This document shows, piece by piece, positions 37,665 through 44,707 of a DNA stretch of 44,707 bases. This DNA is from a virus. The first letter of the stretch is position 1. Each line of letters starts with the position of its first letter. The position numbers and the translations under genes are program-made. Where the stretch lies: positions 1 through 44,707 of the IMG/VR virus record IMGVR_UViG_3300037235_000071; one strand, written 5' to 3'. The notes beneath the pieces are model-generated. The model was not told the DNA's origin. It saw nothing but the letters and a program-made list of their open reading frames with translations, and searched no databases.

Positions 37665-39136
37665 TATTGTTGAGCTCCTTTTCTACGAGCTAATTCTTTA
37701 TTTATATCATCTAAAGTAATACCACCAGGAAGTTCATTAGTTCCTCCTTGACTACTTCCTCCAGTGCTTAATTTTCTATACTTAATATGAGCTTTACTTA
37801 TTTCTTCAGGAGTTTTAGCATTATCAATTTCATCCATTGTATCAGCTAATTGTTTTTGTTTCTGTTGTACTTTTTTACTGACATCATCCACCATTGATAC
37901 TATATCTTGTTTTGTCTTTTTGTCTAGAGCTCCTTTACCACTAATTTTATTAGTAAATGCTTCTATACTTTGACCAAATCCTCTAGCATGAAGAATTTGA
38001 TTAATCTCAGCTTGAGTAATTCTAACTCCAGTACCTTGACCAGAAATTAATGCAGTTAAAACATTGGGAACAGCAACTGCAATTGACTCAGGAGTTCCTG
38101 TAGTAATAAGAAGTTTAACTTGATCTAATTTATCTAAATGAGAACTTGCTTGATTAAATTGAGTCTGGTAATTCCTATTTGCATTTTGACGTGCAGTTCC
38201 CATCTGAATTTCTTTTCTAAGATCTTGATCAGAAGTATCCTTTCCAGCTGATTCATAAGCCTTATGAATTTGAGTTCTTTCAGCTGTACTAGGTTCTCTT
38301 CCACCATGTTCTTTCATCCACTGATCAATATAACCAGCTTCTCCTTCTCTAGGAGGCTTAACAGTTGTTCCTTTAGGCTCGCTAGTTCCAACTTTGCGCG
38401 CGTTTTCTATAGAATCAGTTCCATAAATATTTCCTTCAGCATCTTTGAATTGACCATTTTGACCCTCATAACCAACAACAGTTTCACCATTCTTGAGTTT
38501 TAACTCATAAGGAACTGGTAATTTAGGAGTATTAGGATGTTGAATTTGAAGTTTCTTTTGTTCTCCTTCAAATTCAGGAGTTCCAGGAACTAAAGCTCTA
38601 GCTTTTCCCTCCTCAGTAAGACCTCTAGCTTTTTCAGCTTCCCTTTTTGCCTCCTCAGTAGAAGTTCTAGCTCCTTGCTCCTTCTCGAGAGAAGATTCTT
38701 TTTCAGCACCAGACTCAGTTTCATAAAGTGCTTTCTTCTCTGCTAATCTTTTTTGATACTCAGTTAGTTTCTGATCATAAGGACCGTAAGCAATACCATG
38801 ACCAACCTCAGCTCCAGATTTAACATCATGCATTCCAGCAAGTGATCCAAGTAACACAGCAGCAATTCTCCTCCCAACTGAAGGATGATAATCAGATTGA
38901 TTTGGAGCACCTTGTTGAAGAACTTGTCTATAGTCTGCTAGAGCTTTATCTTTTGGAGATTGAGGAGCCTGAACTTGAGCCTCTTGAATATTTCCTGGAA
39001 TAGTTATTGGGGATTGATTTGAGGTGATTTCTGGAGTTTGATTTTGAGAAACAGGCGCAGCTCCAAAATTGGGATTATACAATCGCGCGCGCCTTATTTG
39101 CTCGAGAATGCTACTTGGATCAACAGCGTTTCCCAT
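37664..39136 (-). CDS. ejection-type internal virion protein 2
   Basis: A 490-residue protein. The Gln/Pro-rich N-terminus (residues 1-75) is followed by a long charged coiled coil (EKQ/KEA segments 125-180) and a helical C-terminus (QQKQKQLADTMDEIDNAKTP). It is coupled to the next gene by overlapping start and stop codons. This size and helical make-up fit the second of three ejection proteins of short-tailed phages. A scaffold-like tail component is the alternative. Confidence 0.55.
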   Translation of the reverse strand: MGNAVDPSSILEQIRRARLYNPNFGAAPVSQNQTPEITSNQSPITIPGNIQEAQVQAPQSPKDKALADYRQVLQQGAPNQSDYHPSVGRRIAAVLLGSLAGMHDVKSGAEVGHGIAYGPYDQKLTEYQKRLAEKKALYETESGAEKESSLEKEQGARTSTEEAKREAEKARGLTEEGKARALVPGTPEFEGEQKKLQIQHPNTPKLPVPYELKLKNGETVVGYEGQNGQFKDAEGNIYGTDSIENARKVGTSEPKGTTVKPPREGEAGYIDQWMKEHGGREPSTAERTQIHKAYESAGKDTSDQDLRKEIQMGTARQNANRNYQTQFNQASSHLDKLDQVKLLITTGTPESIAVAVPNVLTALISGQGTGVRITQAEINQILHARGFGQSIEAFTNKISGKGALDKKTKQDIVSMVDDVSKKVQQKQKQLADTMDEIDNAKTPEEISKAHIKYRKLSTGGSSQGGTNELPGGITLDDINKELARRKGAQQ

Positions 39137-39144
39137 AAATCACC

Positions 39145-39930
39145 TCAAGGATACAATCCTGTATAAGCCCCAACAGCCGCTCCACCAGCCTGTTCAACTC
39201 CTCCCATAATATTCTGAAGAAGTGTTGGATTAGTTGATAGTTTCTGAAGTATACTAGCTGCCTCAGCTTGAGTAGAGAAATCAAGTCCAAGAGTTTGAAG
39301 CATTTGATTACCAAGTTGTGTAACTTGTCCAGTTGTTGTATTATACAATTGACTTAATTGACTATTGGCAGTTTCAGTTCCTTGTAGAGTATTACCAGCA
39401 ACATTTCCCATAACATTAGCCTCTCCACCAAGACCAGCTAATTTATTACTTGTTTGAGATTGATTTAAAGCTACTTCTGCATTAAGAGTATTCTGTCCTT
39501 GAGATTGACTCAATTGCCGAGCCATCTGGGAGAGTCCTCCACCAGTACCAAGTCCACCAGTAGCTACAGCATTCTGTTTTGCTTGATTCTCTAAAGCTCC
39601 ATAAGTAGATTGAGTTCCTTCTGTAGCTTGTTGAATAAACTGCTGACCCTGCTGAGGTGTATAACCTCCAGTAGTTGCTAAATTATTATATCCTCCTTCT
39701 AGTCCAGCTAATTGAGTGGGGTCATAACCTCCAGTACTAGAAAGATTTTGAAGGTTAGAAATTCCAGACATCGCCCCAGAATATTCTTGTCCCTGATTAG
39801 TTTGGGCGGTTCCTAAAGAAGATTGAAATCCTGTATAAAGTGGACTTGTTGGACCAGCAAATCCTTGAGCTTGATTAAGGAGATTTTTAGCAGCATTAGC
39901 TGAGTTTCCACCAGATGAATTACTTGGCAT
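39145..39930 (-). CDS. ejection-type internal virion protein 3
   Basis: A 261-residue Gln/Gly/Asn-rich protein, low in charge, with repeated GGY....L.G..GG pieces (LEGGYNNLATTGGYTPQQG) and a helical Gln-rich centre. Small Gly/Gln-rich ejection proteins of this kind (gp7/gp14-like) lie beside the two larger ones in podoviruses. It overlaps the GNAT-like gene by 11 bases. Confidence 0.55.
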   Translation of the reverse strand: MPSNSSGGNSANAAKNLLNQAQGFAGPTSPLYTGFQSSLGTAQTNQGQEYSGAMSGISNLQNLSSTGGYDPTQLAGLEGGYNNLATTGGYTPQQGQQFIQQATEGTQSTYGALENQAKQNAVATGGLGTGGGLSQMARQLSQSQGQNTLNAEVALNQSQTSNKLAGLGGEANVMGNVAGNTLQGTETANSQLSQLYNTTTGQVTQLGNQMLQTLGLDFSTQAEAASILQKLSTNPTLLQNIMGGVEQAGGAAVGAYTGLYP

Positions 39931-40297
39931 CGTTTTTCCCTGTTCTAAGAACCATTTTCATCTCTTCATAACCATAATGCTTTTTAAGGAAATTTATATA
40001 TTTTAGGTCAAAATTATTCTCAAATATTAAAAAAGCATCACTAATTCCTAATTGCTCAGGAACTTTACAAAATAAGAATTTTGCAGCTTCATCGATCGCG
40101 CGCGCCTTTGATAAATTACTTAAACCCTCTTTAAAAACCATAGATAATTCAACAGTAATTCTTGCCCAGAAAGCTGAAATAACTTCATTATCTTGTTCAA
40201 TAGTTTTAATTAATTTATAAGGCCCATTAAATAAATCAGGAATATAATTATTCTTTTCTAATTGAACTAAGTCACTTAATTTTAAGTCTCTTATCAT
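39920..40297 (-). CDS. GNAT-like protein of the ejection cluster
   Basis: A 125-residue protein with a GNAT-type order: MIRDLKLSDLVQLEKN, a strand/helix centre, and a C-terminal FLKKHYGYEEMKMVLR like the last helix-strand of acetyltransferases. T7 gp13-type proteins in the same genomic position share this fold without known activity. The acetyl-CoA loop is not clear, so a structural role is likely. An ARAID stretch is coded by GCGCGC. Confidence 0.55.
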   Translation of the reverse strand: MIRDLKLSDLVQLEKNNYIPDLFNGPYKLIKTIEQDNEVISAFWARITVELSMVFKEGLSNLSKARAIDEAAKFLFCKVPEQLGISDAFLIFENNFDLKYINFLKKHYGYEEMKMVLRTGKNDAK

Positions 40298-40476
40298 TGT
40301 GATTCAGTCCAAGTAGATCCTTGTTGATTTATAATAGGGCTTAAAGTAGCTGCCTCTCTTAAAGGCATTAAATATGCATTTAGTCCAATATTTATAAGAA
40401 AGTTATCTTTTACAGGACTAAATGGTAATGGAATAGGACTGTTATACATTACATAAACTACTGCCATTAATCCCAC
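40294..40476 (-). CDS. small tail-region protein
   Basis: A 60-residue protein (MGLMAVVYVMYNSPIPLPFS) with Pro-rich and hydrophobic segments and no clear TM helix. Its stop overlaps the next gene and its start overlaps the preceding one. A minor virion component is possible. No family is recognised. Confidence 0.45.
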   Translation of the reverse strand: MGLMAVVYVMYNSPIPLPFSPVKDNFLINIGLNAYLMPLREAATLSPIINQQGSTWTESQ

Positions 40477-41777
40477 CTCATAAGTAAAAATCCTTGATTA
40501 TAAGCAACAGATATTCCTTTTGTAGCTATATAGGTTCTAGTGTTACCATATAGTTGAGTTTGTATTAATAATCCTTCAGTTGCGTCACTTCCATTAGCAG
40601 CTCCACAAACTGTATGTGGATTACCAAATTTTCCGTATACAGGAAAAGCTGGACTTATAGCAATAGTATTATTAAATAATTCTGAATTATCAAGAGCAAT
40701 AACTACTATACCTTCCTGAGGTGGAGCTAAACCTATACCAAAAACAATAGTAACTTGAAACAGTGATGGCCCAAATAACGTTACACAATATAATCCTGTA
40801 GCGTTACCAATACCAGAACTTCCTGTTTCATTTACACCAGAAGAGTTTGTAACAGTAAATGTACCTGACCCAAATCCAGTAATTATAAAGGTTCCATTAT
40901 TACCAGAATTAGTCATACCTGTAATTACTACAGTATCACTAACACTAAGTACAGATCCAGATGTAAGTGTATAGGTGTAGGTTGTATTAGATCCACTAAT
41001 TGCAGCAGCTGTAATTACAACTACACTTGTACCATCAGAACCTGGTACTCCTGCTATAGTTAGTGTTCTTTCAACAGCAAAAGATATTTTAGTGAATCCA
41101 GATGATCCAGAACGAGCTAAAATACATCCAAAACGCCCAGTATCTCCACTAAAATCACTTTCACATAGGAACGTAGATGAATTTCCTGAAAAAAGTGTTG
41201 AGTAGTTACTTGTAGTAGTTCCAGTTAATGCTCCTGATCCATTAGTACTCGTTCCTAAAGCTACACCTATTATCCATAACCCTCCTAAACCATCATTAGC
41301 ACCATATTGAATCCTTAAAAAGTATTTTGTAGACCCAGTTTGTAGCGCATCTTGAGGTTCCCAAATTTCATACATATTAGGAGAAGCACTAAAATTAGGA
41401 ACTGTGGAATTTCCTGATCCAGAACTTCCAGTTTCAGTTACTCCAGAACCATTAAGAACAGTGAATGTACCAGATCCTAACGCTGTTATCCCAAAAGATC
41501 CATTATTACCAGAATGAGTCATACCAGTAATAAGTAACCACATATTTAAAGTTAAAGCTGGCCCAGAAGTAATAGTATAAGTATATGTTATATTGACTCC
41601 TGATAAAGTTGCGGCTGTTATAGAAACAGATGTTGTAGTCCAAACAGCTTGTCCAGTGTCACTTGTCTTAATCCAACCAGCTGCTGTAAATTGAGCTGAT
41701 ATAACTGATCCTAAAGCTACAAAATTAGCCCAAGTTGAAGTATCAACAACTGTATATTCTTGATTTGTTGTTCCCAT
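40467..41777 (-). CDS. tail protein with two copies of a beta domain
   Basis: A 436-residue protein. Two copies of a domain of about 75 residues are visible (about 50-125 and 250-330). Both share ITYTYT or TTYTYT, ITGMT.SGNNG.F.IT, GSGTFTV.N.SGV.ETGSSG and GN. The N-terminus (NQEYTVVDTSTWANFVALGS) and the remainder are also beta-rich. Such inserted repeats are frequent in tail spikes and fibres. The repeats may add host-surface contacts or stabilise a trimer. Confidence 0.65.
   Translation of the reverse strand: MGTTNQEYTVVDTSTWANFVALGSVISAQFTAAGWIKTSDTGQAVWTTTSVSITAATLSGVNITYTYTITSGPALTLNMWLLITGMTHSGNNGSFGITALGSGTFTVLNGSGVTETGSSGSGNSTVPNFSASPNMYEIWEPQDALQTGSTKYFLRIQYGANDGLGGLWIIGVALGTSTNGSGALTGTTTSNYSTLFSGNSSTFLCESDFSGDTGRFGCILARSGSSGFTKISFAVERTLTIAGVPGSDGTSVVVITAAAISGSNTTYTYTLTSGSVLSVSDTVVITGMTNSGNNGTFIITGFGSGTFTVTNSSGVNETGSSGIGNATGLYCVTLFGPSLFQVTIVFGIGLAPPQEGIVVIALDNSELFNNTIAISPAFPVYGKFGNPHTVCGAANGSDATEGLLIQTQLYGNTRTYIATKGISVAYNQGFLLMRWD
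40797..41025 (-). repeat. beta-domain repeat, copy 2 of the tail protein
   Basis: Codes for the second copy of the TYTYT...ITGMT.SGNNG...GSGTFTV module. The first copy is at about 41400-41630. The DNA of the two copies is clearly related, so this is an internal duplication or a twice-inserted cassette. Confidence 0.6.
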
Positions 41778-42349
41778 TAATTTATCTGATTTTCAGTTAC
41801 TGAGTAATTTCCAACTAAAACTAACTCAATTCCTGAAACTGTTGAATCCGCAGCAAGAATATCAATTCTTCCAAGATCATCTTGATAGAGAGTATTTATA
41901 GCAAACATTACATTATTTGTTGTAACAGCTCCAATTGGAAGTATTGGATTAAATCCTGGTTTAAAGAGACTCTTATAAGCAGTCGTTCCTTTTTGTTGAC
42001 TAACTTTAATATCAACTGATAATTGACTTGTACTAGGAGCAATTTTAGCAGTAATATAACAACTAGTAATATTTATATTATCGTAAATCCAATAACCAGT
42101 TGAGTCTATTGGAAGGACTACATGATATCTGTGTGAGAGAACATCATTAGCTACAGTTTGAGTTCCTGGAAGAATAATTCTCCCCTTATAACTTGTACTT
42201 GGAGGAGGAGGAAATACTGAATTAATTAATTGTTGATTAGCATTCCCAAGATTCTTAATTGCTTGATGAAGTTGAGGGTTAGTAGTCTGAAGTCCAGTGA
42301 TATTAGTATCAGGTGTAGACAGGTTTACTAATCTTGCTTTAGAAATCAT
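41777..42349 (-). CDS. beta-rich tail protein
   Basis: A 190-residue protein. The N-terminal section is helical (NPQLHQAIKNLGNANQQL) and is followed by a Pro linker and a beta domain (YHVVLPIDSTGYWIYDNINI). This layout resembles a short tail-attached protein with an anchor and a beta-sandwich. It overlaps both neighbours by 1-4 bases. The family is not recognised. Confidence 0.55.
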   Translation of the reverse strand: MISKARLVNLSTPDTNITGLQTTNPQLHQAIKNLGNANQQLINSVFPPPPSTSYKGRIILPGTQTVANDVLSHRYHVVLPIDSTGYWIYDNINITSCYITAKIAPSTSQLSVDIKVSQQKGTTAYKSLFKPGFNPILPIGAVTTNNVMFAINTLYQDDLGRIDILAADSTVSGIELVLVGNYSVTENQIN

Positions 42350-44310
42350 ACAGATGGTCTCATATTAAATCTAGCAGCACAGAAAATATCTAGTCTCTGA
42401 AGAGTGAATCCACCATTTGAAGCAGAGGTACTTAATTGTAATGAGCATTTCTCATCCATGAAATTAAATTCACGAGTTATATCTCTTCCACTTACATAAG
42501 GAGTTGTGAATCCAGGGGGTGTAGAGTTAAAAGCATTATCTTGAGAATAAAGAGTTAGATTTAAATTATCCTCGAAAACACATCGCGCGCGCATGAATCT
42601 AAAAATATTCAGCGCTCCAGGATTAGGAGAAATATAAAAACTCTGCCAAATTGCATTAATAGCTGTTCCATTATCAGTTGTAGTTCCTGGGAGTAACTTG
42701 TAAATAGTTTCATTAGTTCCAATCCGTAATCTATAAGCTAATTCAGGAACAGAATCATTAAAAAATAACATTCCAATTGACTGAATTGTGTAAGGAAAAG
42801 TCCAAATTGACCACTTAATATTCTGAGAATCTAATCCATCATTATAATCAGCTACAAGTAAGTTAGCATAAGCAGGTTCATTAACTGGATTACCAACTAT
42901 AGCAATGTAAATCATTTTGTAATAAGGATCAACTGCAATCATAGTCCCTGATAAATTAGTTAATTGAAATATAGATATCCACAAATCATTAATTTTCCAT
43001 GTTAGAGGAGGCTGATTTATTACTCCAGTAAAGAGATAAATTCCACCATAATCAGAAACTAAAGCTACTTGATTCTGTGTTAATGATGGAGCAGCTACAT
43101 TTATTGTTGCAAGACCAGAAGCAGAAGTACATCCTGCACCAGCATCAACGGTGATAATATTCCAAGTATCAGGATCTCCTCCATTATCAGTAACAGAGAA
43201 TATTCCTGGATTCTTAAAGAAATAAAGTACATCTTGAAGTGTACAAGAATTTGTTACATCATTACCATCAAATTGATCAGGTAATTGAACAAATCCAGCA
43301 ACATTATCAATTGATTCAGTTGAACCTGGATTAGTCACTCTAACTAAATTGAACTCTCCTCCCCAATAGAGAATTCTTCCATGATAGAAAGTCATTCCTC
43401 CTATAAGAGAGTAATTTCCTCCAGGGATTGAAGGTAAGAGATCAAATAAAGCATCTGCACTTACTGCTAAATCAGTATCAAAGAATGAAATTATTATACT
43501 TGTTGTTGTATTATCATTTATCACTCCATCCCAAGCAACAAAAGCGGAGCCATTACTAATTTGACCACCACCATAAAAGAAGAGACTTTGATCGGCTTGA
43601 GTAAGAAGAATTTGGCGCGCCACTGTTCCTGATGGGCCAGTAGGGATAGAATTAATTTGAATACTTTTATTACCTGTTGAAGTAACAGTTACCGCTGCAA
43701 AAGTTGGATTCTCCGGTAATGGAGGCGTTGGACTTCCTAATGGTCCTGGTTGAGTTGTATAACCAGTGTTTGTAATGAAACTTACTGCAATTTGATGAAC
43801 TCCAATATCACAGTTTCCAGCAGTTGCATTTTCAACAGCTGACATTCCAGTTCCAGGTCCAACTCCTGCAGCAACTCGGATTGGAACAGGATCAGAGCCT
43901 CCAAAAGCCCCTTTCCAAATATAAACTGGATCTAATGTTGCTGGAGTTGAAAGAATTGGAGAAATTAAACAAAAGCCAAAAGCATTTATTGCTGCAAAAT
44001 CAACCATATTAGTAACATTAAGTAATACTCCACCAGTATCAGAACGATAAATATTTCCTGCTCCATCACAAGTAAGAACTATAGAATCAGTATCTGCATG
44101 GTCAAAACTAGCAACGAACATGCGATTATTATCATGACTTGTTACTAAAGAACTTACTGTGCCATCACGAGTAAGAACTTCACCATTACGATTAAACTTT
44201 TTGTTCTGACAAACTGGAGAATGATCAGGAGGACAGTCGTCTGCTAGCCCACGGAGATAAAGTCCATTGAACTTAGTAATCGAGACTTTTTGATATTCTT
44301 CAAGGCTCAA
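42346..44310 (-). CDS. tail nozzle or stabilisation-like protein, TTG start
   Basis: A 654-residue beta-rich protein. The N-terminus KFNGLYLRGLADDCPPDHSP followed by CQNKKFNRNGEVLTRDGT matches the G-L..R......P......N......G....R.G pattern of the podovirus gp10/nozzle-type stabilisation protein that closes the connector. Several beta-propeller-like repeats follow (YFKNPGIFSVTDNGGDPDTW, YIAIVGNPVNEPA). The start is TTG at 44310 with no clear ribosome site. The position beside the adaptors supports the call. Confidence 0.65.
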   Translation of the reverse strand: MSLEEYQKVSITKFNGLYLRGLADDCPPDHSPVCQNKKFNRNGEVLTRDGTVSSLVTSHDNNRMFVASFDHADTDSIVLTCDGAGNIYRSDTGGVLLNVTNMVDFAAINAFGFCLISPILSTPATLDPVYIWKGAFGGSDPVPIRVAAGVGPGTGMSAVENATAGNCDIGVHQIAVSFITNTGYTTQPGPLGSPTPPLPENPTFAAVTVTSTGNKSIQINSIPTGPSGTVARQILLTQADQSLFFYGGGQISNGSAFVAWDGVINDNTTTSIIISFFDTDLAVSADALFDLLPSIPGGNYSLIGGMTFYHGRILYWGGEFNLVRVTNPGSTESIDNVAGFVQLPDQFDGNDVTNSCTLQDVLYFFKNPGIFSVTDNGGDPDTWNIITVDAGAGCTSASGLATINVAAPSLTQNQVALVSDYGGIYLFTGVINQPPLTWKINDLWISIFQLTNLSGTMIAVDPYYKMIYIAIVGNPVNEPAYANLLVADYNDGLDSQNIKWSIWTFPYTIQSIGMLFFNDSVPELAYRLRIGTNETIYKLLPGTTTDNGTAINAIWQSFYISPNPGALNIFRFMRARCVFEDNLNLTLYSQDNAFNSTPPGFTTPYVSGRDITREFNFMDEKCSLQLSTSASNGGFTLQRLDIFCAARFNMRPSV

Positions 44311-44316
44311 AGATTT

Positions 44317-44499
44317 TTACTTTCTACTTTTATAATAATTAATTGTTTGTACTCTTTGTTCTTCAGTTAAAGGTCTTTCTAAAAGAAGATATTCTTTATC
44401 TCCAAAAACTACTTTCCACCCATTACAAGACAATGAATTTAATTCATCAAGACTGCCTAAGTCAGATGAGATTCTTATATATTCATATCCCTGAATCAT
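44317..44499 (-). CDS. DUF4177-like small protein
   Basis: A 60-residue protein (MIQGYEYIRISSDLGSLDEL) with LNSLSCNGWKVV...EYLLLERPL. This is the LN..G..GW.....LL.R pattern of the small DUF4177 family of phages and bacteria. AGGAG lies before its ATG. The function is unknown. Confidence 0.65.
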   Translation of the reverse strand: MIQGYEYIRISSDLGSLDELNSLSCNGWKVVFGDKEYLLLERPLTEEQRVQTINYYKSRK

Positions 44500-44506
44500 A
44501 ACTCTC

Positions 44507-44707
44507 CTAAAAGTCCCTTAAAACTTTATTTCTTCCATAACCTCTATGATAAGGTCTTCTTTTCGCTGGAAGATCCTGAAGTTCTTTGATATTCATATCA
44601 AGTATTCTTCCAAGATTCGTATTAGCAGTTGCAGTTAAATCTTGCCACATTTGTCTATTTCCAACTGACTGATAGGCTAAAGCAGCAATTCTATTTGCAA
44701 TGTATAA
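44507..44707 (-). CDS. head-tail adaptor-like protein, copy 1 (C-terminal part)
   Basis: This is the other end of the gene listed at 1-637. The frame is open to the window end, and 44581-44707 repeats the first 127 bases, so only 44507-44580 is new. It codes for the C-terminal LQDLPAKRRPYHRGYGRNKV and ends with TAG. Confidence 0.8.
   Translation of the reverse strand, partial: LYIANRIAALAYQSVGNRQMWQDLTATANTNLGRILDMNIKELQDLPAKRRPYHRGYGRNKVLRDF
44581..44707. repeat. 127-bp terminal direct repeat (right copy)
   Basis: Identical to bases 1-127; see the left copy. The unique circle is 44,580 bp. Confidence 0.95.

Overview
The window reads as the complete genome of an uncultured, tailed dsDNA bacteriophage, most likely podovirus-like. 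It carries a portal, large terminase, capsid and scaffold, two adaptor-like proteins, a nozzle-like protein and an ejection-protein cluster, but no recognisable tape measure, sheath or baseplate genes. The last 127 bases (44581-44707) repeat the first 127 exactly. The contig therefore closes into a circle of 44,580 bp, and one adaptor gene runs across the window ends. The DNA is AT-rich (by eye below 40 % GC). No integrase, CI-like repressor, RNA polymerase, tRNA or CRISPR array was recognised, so a virulent life style is the simplest reading. The host cannot be named from the sequence; two Sec/lipoprotein-type signal sequences only say that it is a bacterium.

Layout. Two divergent transcription units leave a control region at 18.9-19.5 kb and converge at about 36.0 kb. 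The leftward (minus) late arm runs 18.9 -> 1 and, through the circle, 44.6 -> 36.06 kb. In transcription order it holds a small-terminase/HTH protein, small proteins including a lipoprotein and a foreign-looking GC-rich gene, the large terminase, small membrane and coiled-coil proteins, an Fn3-like virion protein, the portal, a chimeric tail fibre, a PurD-like ATP-grasp enzyme, scaffold, major capsid protein, completion proteins, two paralogous adaptors, a nozzle-like protein, beta-rich tail proteins, a GNAT-like protein and three ejection-type proteins. The rightward (plus) early arm runs 19.5 -> 36.1 kb. It starts with small unknown genes, then a monocistronic unit with its own promoter, leader hairpin and intrinsic terminator (20.55-21.07 kb). 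Next comes a 630-bp gene-free stretch with iterons, an AT-rich tract inside a 12-bp inverted repeat, and a strong promoter (a candidate origin). It ends with the replication and recombination genes: SNF2-type helicase, RecB/Cas4-like nuclease, Sak4-like ATPase, SSB-like protein, RHH protein, ParB-methyltransferase fusion, uracil-glycosylase/DNA polymerase A fusion, DUF3987-like ATPase and a dNTP diphosphohydrolase-like protein.

How the parts fit. The early arm looks like a self-contained replication, recombination and nucleotide-surveillance module. The late arm builds and packages the virion. Three layers of sequence signal are not explained by the genes. First, the palindrome GCGCGC occurs at about 45 places, mostly as Ala-Arg codons but also in five intergenic sites, and is absent from the foreign-looking GC-rich segments. 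Second, a dispersed inverted repeat TTCA-N5-TGAA is clustered in the control region and also sits directly on several start codons. Third, two structured intergenic elements in the recombination region (28.44 and 29.40 kb) are candidate RNAs; the second lies immediately before an RHH regulator and a ParB-methyltransferase gene.
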